NCBI GenBank assembly: GCA_964400355.1 | Contig: CAYNTO010000001.1 | Location: 124,001 to 188,000 of the forward strand | DNA length: 64,000 nucleotides | Source of the DNA: JACKAL01 sp964400355 | Lineage (GTDB): Bacteria; Bdellovibrionota; Bdellovibrionia; Bdellovibrionales; JAGQZY01 | Reading direction: 5' to 3' | Shown here: one piece after another, positions 26,651-35,312 of the stretch | Layout of the letters: the number at the start of each line of letters is the position of its first letter | How positions within the stretch are numbered: the stretch's first letter is position 1 | Notes under the pieces: model-generated | What the model was told of the DNA's origin: nothing | Databases searched by the model: none | Seen by the model: the letters and a program-made list of their open reading frames with translations, nothing else | Program-made: the position numbers and the translations under genes

Positions 26651-27535
26651 TTAGCTGTTGTAGCCTTTTTTGAGTTGGAAGAGCTGACCGCCGAAGAACA
26701 CAATAATCATCACGATAAGACCAAAGATGATGATGTAGCGAATGTAATCGCCAAAAGACAAGCCGAGTTCCAGCGATCCCTCTTCCGAAGCCACTTTGCG
26801 GAAATTTTGTGGATCCACCTTGATGCGGCCTCTATTGGAGCTGCCTTCGGATCCTTTTTTCCCCGCGGGATTGATTCGTGCGGTGAATGATTTTTTATCT
26901 TTTTGCATTCCGCCCATCGAGAACGAAGAAGAGAGCGGAATCTGCCCTTGTTCACGCATACGATTGGTGCGCATACTGTACGATGGATTGGAGGTAGCTC
27001 CCTTGCGGGAGACTCTTTTTTTATTTTCTTCGCTGGCACCAGATGAGCTCGAGCTCGACGAGCCGTCTGCATTGCGAGTGGACATGTTGCGAGTGATTTT
27101 GGCAGCACGAAGTGCTCCATTTCGCGAAGCGCCCACGCGACCACCGCTCGGACTTCGACCACCGCTACTACCAGATCCTTTTTCGTCACCGTTTCCTCCC
27201 GCGCCGGGGCTCATCGGACGACCATTTGCTAACGAAAAAGGTTCAAAGCTAGAACTGCAGGCTTCGGCGTTGGCACCACCTTCACCGCCGAGAGAAGGCA
27301 TTTCGCCGGTCTCTAAAAGGCAGGCGACATATTCACCAAAGTAGGACTGGACGTATTTTTTAAAGGCCGAATTGAACTGGTACATCACGCCCATGATGAT
27401 ACCTATGGTGACAACAAGGACCAGCATATACTCCACGACGGCCTGACCAGAATTGTCTTTTAGACGTGTTCCGGACGAACGTAGTGGGCGCGCGAGCGCA
27501 CGCATAAGTAGCTGTATTTTATTGCCTTCTTGCAC
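26651..27535 (-). CDS. Flp/Tad-type pilin-like protein with a long disordered insert
   Basis: 294 residues. Residues 25-60 (DNSGQAVVEYMLVLVVTIGI) look like the hydrophobic N-terminal region of Flp pilins or TadE-type pseudopilins, including a Glu after a small-residue run. About 180 residues of Ser/Gly/Arg-rich low-complexity sequence follow. A second hydrophobic helix (YIIIFGLIVMIIVFFGGQLF) lies at the C-terminus. This is far longer than a normal Flp pilin. The start is a GTG at 27535 with GAGGG upstream. It is divergent from a TPR gene. It could be a surface or assembly factor related to Tad pili, but the other Tad genes are not in this window. Confidence 0.65.
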   Translation of the reverse strand: MQEGNKIQLLMRALARPLRSSGTRLKDNSGQAVVEYMLVLVVTIGIIMGVMYQFNSAFKKYVQSYFGEYVACLLETGEMPSLGGEGGANAEACSSSFEPFSLANGRPMSPGAGGNGDEKGSGSSGGRSPSGGRVGASRNGALRAAKITRNMSTRNADGSSSSSSSGASEENKKRVSRKGATSNPSYSMRTNRMREQGQIPLSSSFSMGGMQKDKKSFTARINPAGKKGSEGSSNRGRIKVDPQNFRKVASEEGSLELGLSFGDYIRYIIIFGLIVMIIVFFGGQLFQLKKGYNS

Positions 27536-27581
27536 TTTTTTCCCTCAAGAGTAGCGATCAATCTGCCGATCAATACTGTGC

Positions 27582-28706
27582 ATGATCTTTATCGGAAAAT
27601 TTGCTCTTAGACTGAAGAAATTCGCTCTCTTGCAAGTGAGTGTTTTCCTTATGCTTTTAATGGGTTCGGCGATTGCTTTTGTCGCTCCGGCGAGCGCGTT
27701 CGACCGTGAACTCGCCTCATCCGAAGTGGAAAAACTTGAGGCGAATATCAGCAAGGATCCGCAAAGCATCACATCCGTAAAATTTCTTATTAAGCACTAC
27801 CATGAAAAATCCAAATGGAAAGATCTGATTCGTATTGCGCAACCAGTACAAAAAAATCTCGATCCCGCAAATAGCTACATGGTGCTGGACGCCTACAATG
27901 AAATAAAAGATTTTACATCAGCGACGGCGTTGGTCGGTCATATGCAGGCAAAAAATAAACCTTCAGCAGAGCTAAAAATGGAAGAGGCAAAAATCTACGT
28001 GGCTATGGCCAACAGTGAGCGCATGGAGGAGCGGCGAATGAAACACGCCAACACCGCGCTCCTCACGCTGCGTGCAGCGGTGGAGTTGGAGCCAAAAAAT
28101 GAAGAAATTTATATTGCATGGGTCGATCTACTCAAGGAATTCTATCCCTATTACGCATTCGACGCCGTCCATGTTATCAAAACAATGGAAGAGAAAACCG
28201 GAGATTATGAAACTCACAACCCTTTAAAGTGTGAGCTGTTCACTAAAGCCTCGTTGTGGGACCAAGGCGTGGTGGCTTGTCAGAGGGCAATTACGGCGAA
28301 TCCCCGCGATGTGATGTCGCACATTTATTTGGCCGAGGTTAAAGGCGTAAAGGTTGGGCCCGAAGAGCGTATGAAAATGCTCAAGCAGACGGCGAAAGAC
28401 TTCCCTAAGCACTACCATGCGCAAAAAACGTTAGCGGATTTACTTTTTGATGAAAAAGATTTTGTATCGGCTGTAGAGCGCTACAAAACCGTACTTGCGG
28501 TTAAAAAAGACGACGTGGCGTCACTACTTCGTTTGGCGGAGAGTGAATTTCGAGCTAAGCAGTTTGATGCGGCGCTGGTCTCCTATAAAAAACACTGCAA
28601 AAACTCACGCATGGTAGCGAGTGAATTTAAAGAAGCTACAAAACAATTGCGTTCTAGCCGGAATTTACATACACAATATTACGAAGCGATGCAGTCGTGC
28701 AGGTAG
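27582..28706 (+). CDS. TPR-repeat protein with N-terminal signal or anchor
   Basis: 374 residues. A hydrophobic N-terminal stretch (FALLQVSVFLMLLMGSAIAFVAPASA) suggests export, cleaved after ASA. The rest is helical with TPR-like units, clearest near residues 285-340 (ALVSYKKHC and AVERYKTVLAVKKDD). Such proteins act as scaffolds. Because it is divergent from the pilin-like gene, a TadD-like assembly role is possible, but that is inference from position. Only 46 bases separate the two starts. Confidence 0.75.
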   Translation: MIFIGKFALRLKKFALLQVSVFLMLLMGSAIAFVAPASAFDRELASSEVEKLEANISKDPQSITSVKFLIKHYHEKSKWKDLIRIAQPVQKNLDPANSYMVLDAYNEIKDFTSATALVGHMQAKNKPSAELKMEEAKIYVAMANSERMEERRMKHANTALLTLRAAVELEPKNEEIYIAWVDLLKEFYPYYAFDAVHVIKTMEEKTGDYETHNPLKCELFTKASLWDQGVVACQRAITANPRDVMSHIYLAEVKGVKVGPEERMKMLKQTAKDFPKHYHAQKTLADLLFDEKDFVSAVERYKTVLAVKKDDVASLLRLAESEFRAKQFDAALVSYKKHCKNSRMVASEFKEATKQLRSSRNLHTQYYEAMQSCR

Positions 28707-28781
28707 CCACGCACGGACACGGGTACGTCAGCGGGCAGTTGAACGGATAGTCACACTCCACATCGAAAAAGAAAGAATCTA

Positions 28782-29255
28782 ATGACCCTTTCGATTTTCT
28801 GTTACAAAAATTATTCGGATCTTCTCAAGGCACTCAATTCCATCAGTGATCCAAATGCGGTTTTAGAGACAGGCGCGCACCATCGCGGCGGATACGTTTT
28901 GGTTTATGCTGGCGAAGCTACGCCTGCGCTCAAGCTAAACAGTGTAGAGACAGGAACTCTTGCCGAGGCCCATGCAGAGGTTCTACCTGCTTACTTTAAA
29001 CAAAAAGCTGTCCGCGCGGAATCCAATTTGGTGTGCGTTGAGTCCGAACAGCTCGCGCGTGTTTTCGAAGCCGTCAATCAGGTGCTCAAGGGATCTGATT
29101 TTCAGTGCATTGAGATCCATCGATCACTTGCAGATAATGGCCACGCTTATGCTCTGTTTGCCAACGGTACGCAGCTTGATGTGTTTAAGGATTTCTCAGC
29201 GGTTCGCGTGACCAAGCTCGATAATTTGAGCTCGGTGATAAAAAAATATTTTTAA
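28782..29255 (+). CDS. Conserved-looking cytosolic protein of unknown function
   Basis: 157 residues with no signal peptide or membrane segment. Alternating strands and helices (GGYVLVYAGEATPAL and FQCIEIHRSLADNGHAYAL) suggest a compact alpha/beta fold. I considered a BMC-like fold because of the GGYVLVYAGE string, but the match is too weak to claim. It lies 75 bases after the TPR gene on the same strand and converges with the next gene after 12 bases. Function unknown. Confidence 0.7.
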   Translation: MTLSIFCYKNYSDLLKALNSISDPNAVLETGAHHRGGYVLVYAGEATPALKLNSVETGTLAEAHAEVLPAYFKQKAVRAESNLVCVESEQLARVFEAVNQVLKGSDFQCIEIHRSLADNGHAYALFANGTQLDVFKDFSAVRVTKLDNLSSVIKKYF

Positions 29256-29267
29256 TAAATCTTTTCT

Positions 29268-29927
29268 TTAATCAAAACTATCAAGGTCAACGCGCTGGCG
29301 GAGCCACGCCCATTCGCGAAACTGCAGCTGCGGTGGGAGTGCAGGGGTGTCGAAACTGCGGAGGTCTTTTGGAATGAGGCGCTGAATTTCCACAAGCAAG
29401 GCCTGTTGTGAAGCCATCCAAAGCGGTGTCTGTGAAACTATCTGGAGCTGGGTGATTCCAGAATCAATGCGCAGTTTTGTGATGATCCAGCGGCCAGCCA
29501 CATTTTCCAGAGTGAATTCGTAGCCCTGTACGTGCGGCAATACTTCGCGCGAAATATTGTGTCTCTGCACATCATGAAAGCCACGACTTTTTAAAAGAAC
29601 ATTTAGCGCCTCGGCGTGATGTACATCCCAGCTCTTATGCCCTTCACCGGTGGCAAAGAACACCACTTGAGGCCGTTCTCCCGGCATCGCGATTCCGACG
29701 GCTTTGGCGCCAAAGACATCGCTATTGTTTTTTATAAAGTTATGGCTGAACACGGTGAGTAAGTTGTCGCTATCGATGCGATTCACAAGCGGTGAGGCGT
29801 AACCAGCCTCTAGAGACTCCACGTATAAAGTTTCCGAGCGCTCAAAAAGGGAATAGCACGACGGGCCCGAAGCCAATGCCGGAAATGATAAATGAAGTGC
29901 GGTTAGCAGTACCCATACGCTTTTCAT
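29268..29927 (-). CDS. Exported protein of unknown function
   Basis: 219 residues with a signal peptide (MKSVWVLLTALHLSFPALASG) and a cysteine shortly after the cleavage site (PSCYSLFERS). The mature part contains ITKLRIDSGITQLQIVSQT and ends in a Trp/Arg-rich tail (REWAWLRQRVD). No known family is recognised. It is a lone minus-strand gene between the 157-residue protein and a terminator. Confidence 0.7.
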   Translation of the reverse strand: MKSVWVLLTALHLSFPALASGPSCYSLFERSETLYVESLEAGYASPLVNRIDSDNLLTVFSHNFIKNNSDVFGAKAVGIAMPGERPQVVFFATGEGHKSWDVHHAEALNVLLKSRGFHDVQRHNISREVLPHVQGYEFTLENVAGRWIITKLRIDSGITQLQIVSQTPLWMASQQALLVEIQRLIPKDLRSFDTPALPPQLQFREWAWLRQRVDLDSFD

Positions 29928-30032
29928 GAAGTCTTAAATATAACCCAAGATGGGGCGTTTCTCGAGGGTGGTGGTGCCTTATTTACTTTTTTGCATGGCT
30001 GTCTAGAGTGTGGGCCGTTGTCTTGGCGGTTC

Positions 30033-30066
30033 AATAAAAAAAGAGCACCCTAGGGTGCTCTTATTA
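30033..30066 (-). terminator. Intrinsic terminator after the sigma-54 regulator
   Basis: A perfect palindrome AAGAGCACCCTAGGGTGCTCTT (11-bp arms) lies at 30041-30062. On the minus strand it runs into TTTTTTT. It sits about 30 bases past the stop at 30095. Confidence 0.92.
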
Positions 30067-30094
30067 GTTTTGGGAAGGACGACGGCAGCACAGA

Positions 30095-31681
30095 TTATTT
30101 AGTTCTGTCTCCACCGCCAGCGACTCCAGCCAAGCGACGCTTGTCTAAACCGTATTTTTCCACTTTCATGATCAGGCCCGCGCGGCTGATACCAAGCTCT
30201 TTTGCGAGCTTTGATTTGTTCCAACCGGTACGGCGTAAACCCTCTTTGATCAGTTCCTTTTCGAGATCCTCAATGGCGTCCTTTAAAGAACCTGACACGC
30301 GCGCGCCTTGAACCTTGGAAGCCTCATTGGACTCCACAATTTTTGGCGAAAGCATATCAACGATCAGTTTTTGCTCAGTACCTGAGAGAACAACGAGGCG
30401 TTCCATTTCGTTTTGGAGTTCTCGAACGTTTCCTGGGAAAGCGTAGTCGTAAAGTTTCTCAAGAGCGCGCTTAGTAAGAATTTTTTTAGGAAGGCCCGCT
30501 TTTTTGCATGCGTGTTCGATGAAGAACTCCGTCAACAATGGAATATCTTCTTTGCGTTCACGAAGTGGTGGCACGCGGAGATTAATTACGTTTAAGCGAT
30601 AGTAAAGATCCTCACGGAACGTGCCTTCTTCTACCATCTCACGTAAGTTTCTGTTTGTAGCGGCCACAATTCGTACATCTACTTTTTTCATTTCGAGAGC
30701 ACCCACAGGAGTGAACGTTCCTTCCTGAAGAACGCGTAGCAATTTAACTTGCATTTGTGGAGACGTATCACCGATTTCATCGAGAAAGAATGTTCCTTTG
30801 TCGGCGATTTCGAAAAGACCTTTTTTGTCTTTATGAGCGCCAGTGAACGATCCTTTAGAGTGACCAAAGAGTTCTGATTCCAAAAGATTGTCATTGAACG
30901 CCGAACAGTTCTGGATCACGAAAGAGCGATCTTTGCGAACAGAGTTGTAGTGAATCGATTTCGCAATCAATTCTTTACCGGTACCGTTTTCGCCTTGGAT
31001 AAGAACGGTGCTATCCGCGGATTTGATTTTGTCCAAAAGAGCGTACAGGCTCTGCATGGCTTTTGATTTGCCAATCATGTTGTCGTATTTGTAGCGGCTA
31101 CCCAACTCTTTGTTGAGTTCTTTGATGCGCTCTTCGCGGCTGGTAATTTCTAAGTGGAGAGTTACGATTTCGCGAGAGATGAGTTCGACCAAATCTAAGA
31201 AATGATCTTTCTCGTCGGCGGCAAGGAATCGAATGGCGCTCACAGCGGCTGCCAACTCAGCGGCAGGTACACCTAAGGCACCCATAGAATCTTTGATCTC
31301 CGCAGCACGATTGGTTTCGTTCACATCTTTAACGAAGCCAATAGCCAGCACGGTGCCCATAAATTCACGTTCGATTTCTATTGGAAAAACTGCAACATCA
31401 AACCCAGTCTGTGCCCACTTTTTAATGGAGCATTTGTTCTGTGTTTGGCGCAAATCAACTAGCGCAGAGTTCACCATGTCGGTGAGGCCGAGACGGGCAC
31501 TTTCGCTGCTGAGCGCATGGAAAACACTTTTGTTCACTGGAGTCATGTCGACCTGGTTAAAGCCTCGAATAACGCCGGTTTCATCTGTAAAAACCACGTC
31601 GATATTCCACCACGAAGCGAGAATGTGCTTCAGTTTTTTGATCACGTGGATGTGTTCAAATTCTTCCCAATTGATCATCAT
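30095..31681 (-). CDS. Sigma-54-dependent Fis-family transcriptional activator
   Basis: 528 residues. Residues 1-180 form a sensor region opening IHVIKKLKHILASWWNID, which resembles PocR/GAF-like ligand-sensing domains rather than a phosphorylated receiver, since no conserved Asp pocket is seen. The AAA+ domain follows with Walker A GENGTGKELIAKSIH, the sigma-54 contact loop as GSFTGA (canonical GAFTGA), and Walker B FFLDEIGD. A Fis-type helix-turn-helix (WNKSKLAKELGISRAGL) lies near residue 500. Two ATGs stand in tandem, with GGAG eight bases upstream of the first. It would activate sigma-54 promoters in response to a small ligand. Its targets are unknown. Confidence 0.92.
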   Translation of the reverse strand: MMINWEEFEHIHVIKKLKHILASWWNIDVVFTDETGVIRGFNQVDMTPVNKSVFHALSSESARLGLTDMVNSALVDLRQTQNKCSIKKWAQTGFDVAVFPIEIEREFMGTVLAIGFVKDVNETNRAAEIKDSMGALGVPAAELAAAVSAIRFLAADEKDHFLDLVELISREIVTLHLEITSREERIKELNKELGSRYKYDNMIGKSKAMQSLYALLDKIKSADSTVLIQGENGTGKELIAKSIHYNSVRKDRSFVIQNCSAFNDNLLESELFGHSKGSFTGAHKDKKGLFEIADKGTFFLDEIGDTSPQMQVKLLRVLQEGTFTPVGALEMKKVDVRIVAATNRNLREMVEEGTFREDLYYRLNVINLRVPPLRERKEDIPLLTEFFIEHACKKAGLPKKILTKRALEKLYDYAFPGNVRELQNEMERLVVLSGTEQKLIVDMLSPKIVESNEASKVQGARVSGSLKDAIEDLEKELIKEGLRRTGWNKSKLAKELGISRAGLIMKVEKYGLDKRRLAGVAGGGDRTK

Positions 31682-31820
31682 GTAAGGGCTCCTTTGGAAT
31701 GCCTGTAAAAAGTCTCAACAGCTTATCGTCAAAACTTTAAACAACATGAAGGCCGATCGTGCGCTCTCACCTCGACCTGGACTTTATATGGACCATCGTT
31801 GGGTCTGTGGTGTGAGCTGT

Positions 31821-31963
31821 GGTTTGCGTTGGCTTAGATTTCCTTTCGTTGCATCACCCGCTTCGGGAGGGTCGCGCATCCATGCGCTCTCACTGGGCGC
31901 TTCCTGCGCCCAGACTCCCTTCGCGGGCGATACAACGAAAGGAAATCTAAGCCAACGCAAACC
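31821..31963 (+). repeat. Composite palindrome A with a two-hairpin core
   Basis: Perfect 31-bp inverted arms lie at 31821-31851 and 31933-31963. The roughly 80-nt interior extends the stem through CGC-NNN-GGGAG on both sides and then forms two side-by-side hairpins: GCGCATCCATGCGC and TGGGCGCTTCCTGCGCCCA. The core is repeated in reverse orientation at 32310-32382 with paired base changes in the second hairpin, while the arms differ. It can fold as a cruciform in DNA or a cloverleaf-like RNA. No known element matches it. Confidence 0.85.
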
Positions 31964-32139
31964 ACCGGTACGTTGCAAGAGACGCTTACTGAGGAGGCCC
32001 TACTTATTTATGCGGAGGTCGCGGCGGGGCCGCTCTCCTTGGTTGGTATGGGAGGGGAATGAGGAGGGCTGATTTGGAGGGTGGATGCAGCGAGAATGAG
32101 GGTACTTGAGCAGGGTAGACTATATATAGATACGAAAAT

Positions 32140-32268
32140 ATGGAGCTTATCTTTTCCTACGGTATCGCGCGAATTGCGGTTCGTAGCTCATCAAAGAGCA
32201 TCGACGGGGTTGCCGACGTTGATGGACTCGTAATTTTCGATGTTAAAGACTGTCTTCTTTTTCGATGA
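32140..32268 (+). CDS. Possible 42-residue protein (low support)
   Basis: A frame from ATG at 32140 to TGA at 32266 reads MELIFSYGIARIAVRSSSKS and continues to a DCLLFR end. A TATATATAG string lies just upstream, but there is no clear ribosome binding site. It ends eight bases before the left arm of the second palindrome. It is listed only because it is the one forward frame between the two palindromes that the symmetry does not explain. Confidence 0.2.
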   Translation: MELIFSYGIARIAVRSSSKSIDGVADVDGLVIFDVKDCLLFR

Positions 32269-32275
32269 AGTACGA

Positions 32276-32416
32276 GGTTTTGAGGTTAGAGGATTTTAGC
32301 TTTTGAATCGGGCGCGAAGGGAGTCTTGGCGCAGGAAGCGCCAAGCAAGAGCGCATGGATGCGCGACTCTCCCGTAGCGGCTGATTCAAAAGCTAAAATC
32401 CTCTAACCTCAAAACC
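32276..32416 (-). repeat. Composite palindrome B with a two-hairpin core
   Basis: Perfect 34-bp inverted arms lie at 32276-32309 and 32383-32416. The core holds CGC-GAA-GGGAG, the hairpin TTGGCGCAGGAAGCGCCAA, the hairpin GCGCATGGATGCGC and then CTCCC-GTA-GCG. It is the reverse orientation of palindrome A. The second hairpin differs from A by a paired change (TGGGCGC to TTGGCGC and its partner), so base pairing is kept. The right arm ends 14 bases from the uvrA stop. Confidence 0.85.
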
Positions 32417-32429
32417 GGCGCTTTATATT

Positions 32430-35255
32430 CTAAATAGAAAGATGCTCTTTCAAAAACCGAGAAGTATGGGTTTTCTTGTTGGCAATCTCGAGAGGCGAGC
32501 CTTGGGCTACGATCTTTCCACCCTCTTTGCCAGCTTCGGGGCCTATATCTATAATATAGTCGGAGCGGGCAATGACGTCCATATTGTGTTCGATCAGTAG
32601 AACGCTGCCACCCAGCTCTACTATTTTATTGAGAACGTTCATAAGTAAATGCACTTCGCGAAAATGGAGACCAGTTGTGGGCTCATCCAAAATGTAGAGT
32701 GTGTCCTGATGTTTGGATTCGAGGATTTCTTTGGCTACTTTTAAGCGCTGGATTTCGCCGCCACTGAATGTTGAGGTGTTTTGCCCAATCTGCAGGTATT
32801 CTAAACCCACCTCTTTCAGCATCGAAAGCGGTCTGCGGATTTGAGGATGTGAAACAAAAAAATCCATGGCTTGTTGCACGGTCAGCTGCAAAACTTCGTA
32901 AACGTTTTTGCCCTTAAAGGTGAGCTCGAGAATTTGTGCCTGATATTTTTTCCCACGGCACGCCTCACACGGTACGCGCAAGTTGTCCATAAAGACCATA
33001 TCGATCTCTTCGTATCCCAAACCACGGCACACAGGGCAGCGGCCGCCGTCGACGTTTAAGCTAAAAGTGCCTGGCGTGTAGCCGCGCTCTTTCGCAAGTG
33101 GCAAACTGGAATAGATCTCCCGGATGTAATCGAAAATTTTAAGATAGGTGAGAATATTACTGCGCTCGGTGCGCCCGACGGATTCTTGATCGATGTAGAG
33201 CACAGAGGAGAGCTGATCGGCACCGGTCATTTTCTTGAAGGGCTGGCCCTTAACAAATTCCTGGTTGAGTGCGCGCGCCAAAGCAGGATACAGAGTCTGC
33301 GTGACGAGCGTGGATTTTCCAGAACCGCTCACGCCGGTAACGGTGACAATGCGGTTGAGAGGGAATTTAAAATCCACGTTTCGTAAATTGTTGCCCGTGC
33401 ATCCCTCAAGCCCAATTGTATATTTATAGGTGGACATGTCCACGATGCGCGGATTGATCGGCACTCCGGCAGTTACTTTTTGAATGTAGCCCGCCGTTAG
33501 CGAATCTTTACTCTTGAGAAAACTTTTAGTTTCCCCAGAATAAACAATTTCTCCGCCCAGAGAGCCCGAGCCAGGCCCCAACTCGATAATTCGTTCACTG
33601 TTTTTAATCACGTCCTCGTCGTGCTCGACGATGACCATAGTGTTACCCAGAGAATTTAAATGTTTGAGCTGTAAGATGAGCCGCTCATTGTCTCGCGGGT
33701 GCAAGCCAATCGTCGGCTCGTCGAGAACGTAGAGTGTCTCACACAGGCCCATACCCAACTGCTTTGCTAGCATCATACGCTGGTATTCGCCGCCAGAGAG
33801 CGTGCGCGTGGGGCGATCCAGCGACAAGTAATGCACACCGATGTTGTCGAGAAACTCCAAACGGCTGGAAAGTTGAGAGTACACTTCAACCACTGCCGAC
33901 TTTTGTTGCTTGGTGAGAGGAAGCGCCCGCAACCACTCCAGCGCTTCGCGAATAGTGTAATGGGAGATTTCCTGGATCGGCTTACCGCCCAACAGTATGG
34001 ATTTAGTGATCGGCCGCAATCGCCCGCCATGACATTCTTTGCAGGGGAAGGAACTTTTAAAGCGCGACAAGAAAACACGGACATGCATTTTATATTTTTT
34101 GGTTTCCAGATACTCAAACAGGCCGGTCACGCCCCAAAATTTAGTATCTCCATTCCACAACAGCTTTTGTTCTTTCTTGGGAAGATCTTTCCATGGCGTG
34201 GTGGTGCTTATTCCCTTTGCCTTACAATACTTTAAGAGCTCGCGGCGATCCTCGGAAGCGCTGGGCATATTAAAGGGTAGGAGTGCGCCCTGATCCACAC
34301 TCAAGTTGGGGTTGGGAATAATTTTATCTTCGTCGAGAATCAGCGCATTACCAAAGCCATTGCATGTCGGACAGGCTCCCGCTGGAGAATTAAAACTAAA
34401 AAGTTGTGGGGTGATGTTGCTGTAATAAAATCCGCACTCGTTGCATGTCAGGCCTTCAGTAAAATGCAAGACTTCGCCTTCCGTCGAAACCAGAATCAAG
34501 CGGCCCGAGGTGAGTGTTCGATTGTAGTGAACGCTGGCGTGATAAGCTTGGCGCAAAGAATCGGACAAACGACCCAGGTCCTCGGGGTTTACTCCAAAGC
34601 GATCGATCACCAAGTAAAAATCCTTCTTAGGCACTGCGGATGACTTTGTCTTTGCATCTAAATCCACAACTGTTCCAAAATCATCAAACGACGCTAACGT
34701 TTTGCTATTTTTGGGAACAACGAAACGCGAATAGCCATCAGCGATGAACTGCTTGATGATTTTCGTGTCGGGTAGAATCTGCTGTTCCTTGTAGATAGGT
34801 GCTAACAGATAAAAACGTTTGCCTTTGTGATTTGCCGCCAAGTGCGGAGCGAGTATAGCGGCCGGGTGCCTCTCGATAAGCCCGTGGCCGTTCGGGCACA
34901 TGGGCGATCCGACGCTGGCGAAAAACAATCGTAAATAATCCAGCACATCGGAGCTCGTGCCCACGGTGGAGCGCGAGTTGCGCACCGAATTTCGCTGCTC
35001 CAACGCAATGGCCGGTGGGATGTTTTCCACAAACTCCACATGCGGTTTCGGCGCTTTATTTAAAAACTGCCGAGCATAACTATTAAGGCTTTCGATGTAA
35101 CGACGTTGCCCTTCGGCGTACAAGGTTTCGAAGGCGAGCGAACTTTTCCCGGAACCACTGGGCCCACAGACAACAGTGAACGAACCGAGTGGGATTTTTA
35201 TATCCACATTCTTGAGATTGTTCTGAGTAATGTTTCGAAGAGAAATATCAGCCAT
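32430..35255 (-). CDS. uvrA: Excinuclease ABC subunit A
   Basis: 941 residues, full length. The damage-recognition ATPase of nucleotide excision repair, acting as a dimer that loads UvrB. Both ABC cassettes are complete: Walker A GPSGSGKSSLAFETLYAEGQ and GVSGSGKSTLVTQTLYPA, signatures RTLSGGEYQRMMLAKQL and STFSGGEIQRLKVAKEI. Zinc modules are CNECGFYYSN with CPTC, and CPVCRGLGYEE with CEAC. The ATG at 35255 lies 11 bases from a TATAAT box, so the leader is extremely short. An inverted repeat overlaps the expected -35 position. Confidence 0.97.
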   Translation of the reverse strand: MADISLRNITQNNLKNVDIKIPLGSFTVVCGPSGSGKSSLAFETLYAEGQRRYIESLNSYARQFLNKAPKPHVEFVENIPPAIALEQRNSVRNSRSTVGTSSDVLDYLRLFFASVGSPMCPNGHGLIERHPAAILAPHLAANHKGKRFYLLAPIYKEQQILPDTKIIKQFIADGYSRFVVPKNSKTLASFDDFGTVVDLDAKTKSSAVPKKDFYLVIDRFGVNPEDLGRLSDSLRQAYHASVHYNRTLTSGRLILVSTEGEVLHFTEGLTCNECGFYYSNITPQLFSFNSPAGACPTCNGFGNALILDEDKIIPNPNLSVDQGALLPFNMPSASEDRRELLKYCKAKGISTTTPWKDLPKKEQKLLWNGDTKFWGVTGLFEYLETKKYKMHVRVFLSRFKSSFPCKECHGGRLRPITKSILLGGKPIQEISHYTIREALEWLRALPLTKQQKSAVVEVYSQLSSRLEFLDNIGVHYLSLDRPTRTLSGGEYQRMMLAKQLGMGLCETLYVLDEPTIGLHPRDNERLILQLKHLNSLGNTMVIVEHDEDVIKNSERIIELGPGSGSLGGEIVYSGETKSFLKSKDSLTAGYIQKVTAGVPINPRIVDMSTYKYTIGLEGCTGNNLRNVDFKFPLNRIVTVTGVSGSGKSTLVTQTLYPALARALNQEFVKGQPFKKMTGADQLSSVLYIDQESVGRTERSNILTYLKIFDYIREIYSSLPLAKERGYTPGTFSLNVDGGRCPVCRGLGYEEIDMVFMDNLRVPCEACRGKKYQAQILELTFKGKNVYEVLQLTVQQAMDFFVSHPQIRRPLSMLKEVGLEYLQIGQNTSTFSGGEIQRLKVAKEILESKHQDTLYILDEPTTGLHFREVHLLMNVLNKIVELGGSVLLIEHNMDVIARSDYIIDIGPEAGKEGGKIVAQGSPLEIANKKTHTSRFLKEHLSI

Positions 35256-35266
35256 ATTAACGGACG

Positions 35267-35272
35267 ATTATA
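35267..35272 (-). promoter_or_regulatory. Probable -10 box of uvrA
   Basis: TATAAT on the minus strand ends 11 bases before the uvrA ATG, so transcription would begin within a few bases of the start codon. No good -35 hexamer is present; the position is occupied by the dyad at 35291-35312. Confidence 0.5.
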
Positions 35273-35290
35273 CTTCGAATCGGGGTGCGA

Positions 35291-35312
35291 CGGTACGTTC
35301 TTCGACGTACCG
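35291..35312. promoter_or_regulatory. Inverted repeat upstream of uvrA, candidate operator
   Basis: CGGTACG and CGTACCG are separated by eight bases. The dyad is centred about 40 bases upstream of the probable uvrA transcription start, overlapping the -35 position, between uvrA and the end of the PBP1A gene. A DNA-damage repressor site is a reasonable guess for uvrA, but the consensus is not one I can assign. Confidence 0.4.

Larger units (their letters stand above)
31682..32429. other. 748-base gene-poor region holding two composite palindromes
   Basis: Between the divergently placed upstream end of the sigma-54 regulator and the uvrA stop. It contains the palindromic elements at 31821-31963 and 32276-32416, described separately, plus a possible 42-codon frame at 32140-32268. 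Longer frames that cross the first palindrome are consequences of its symmetry and are not credible genes. Confidence 0.8.

Noticed and set aside
28782..29255. Bacterial microcompartment shell protein
   Set aside because: Only a weak GGYVLVYAGE-like string resembles the family, and no compartment genes are nearby.
31746..32072. Forward and reverse open frames crossing the first composite palindrome
   Set aside because: They exist because the inverted arms read similarly on both strands; there is no ribosome binding site and no recognisable protein.
31821..32416. Integron attC site or CRISPR repeat
   Set aside because: Arms are too long and too perfect for attC, no integrase or cassette is present, and there are no regularly spaced direct repeats.
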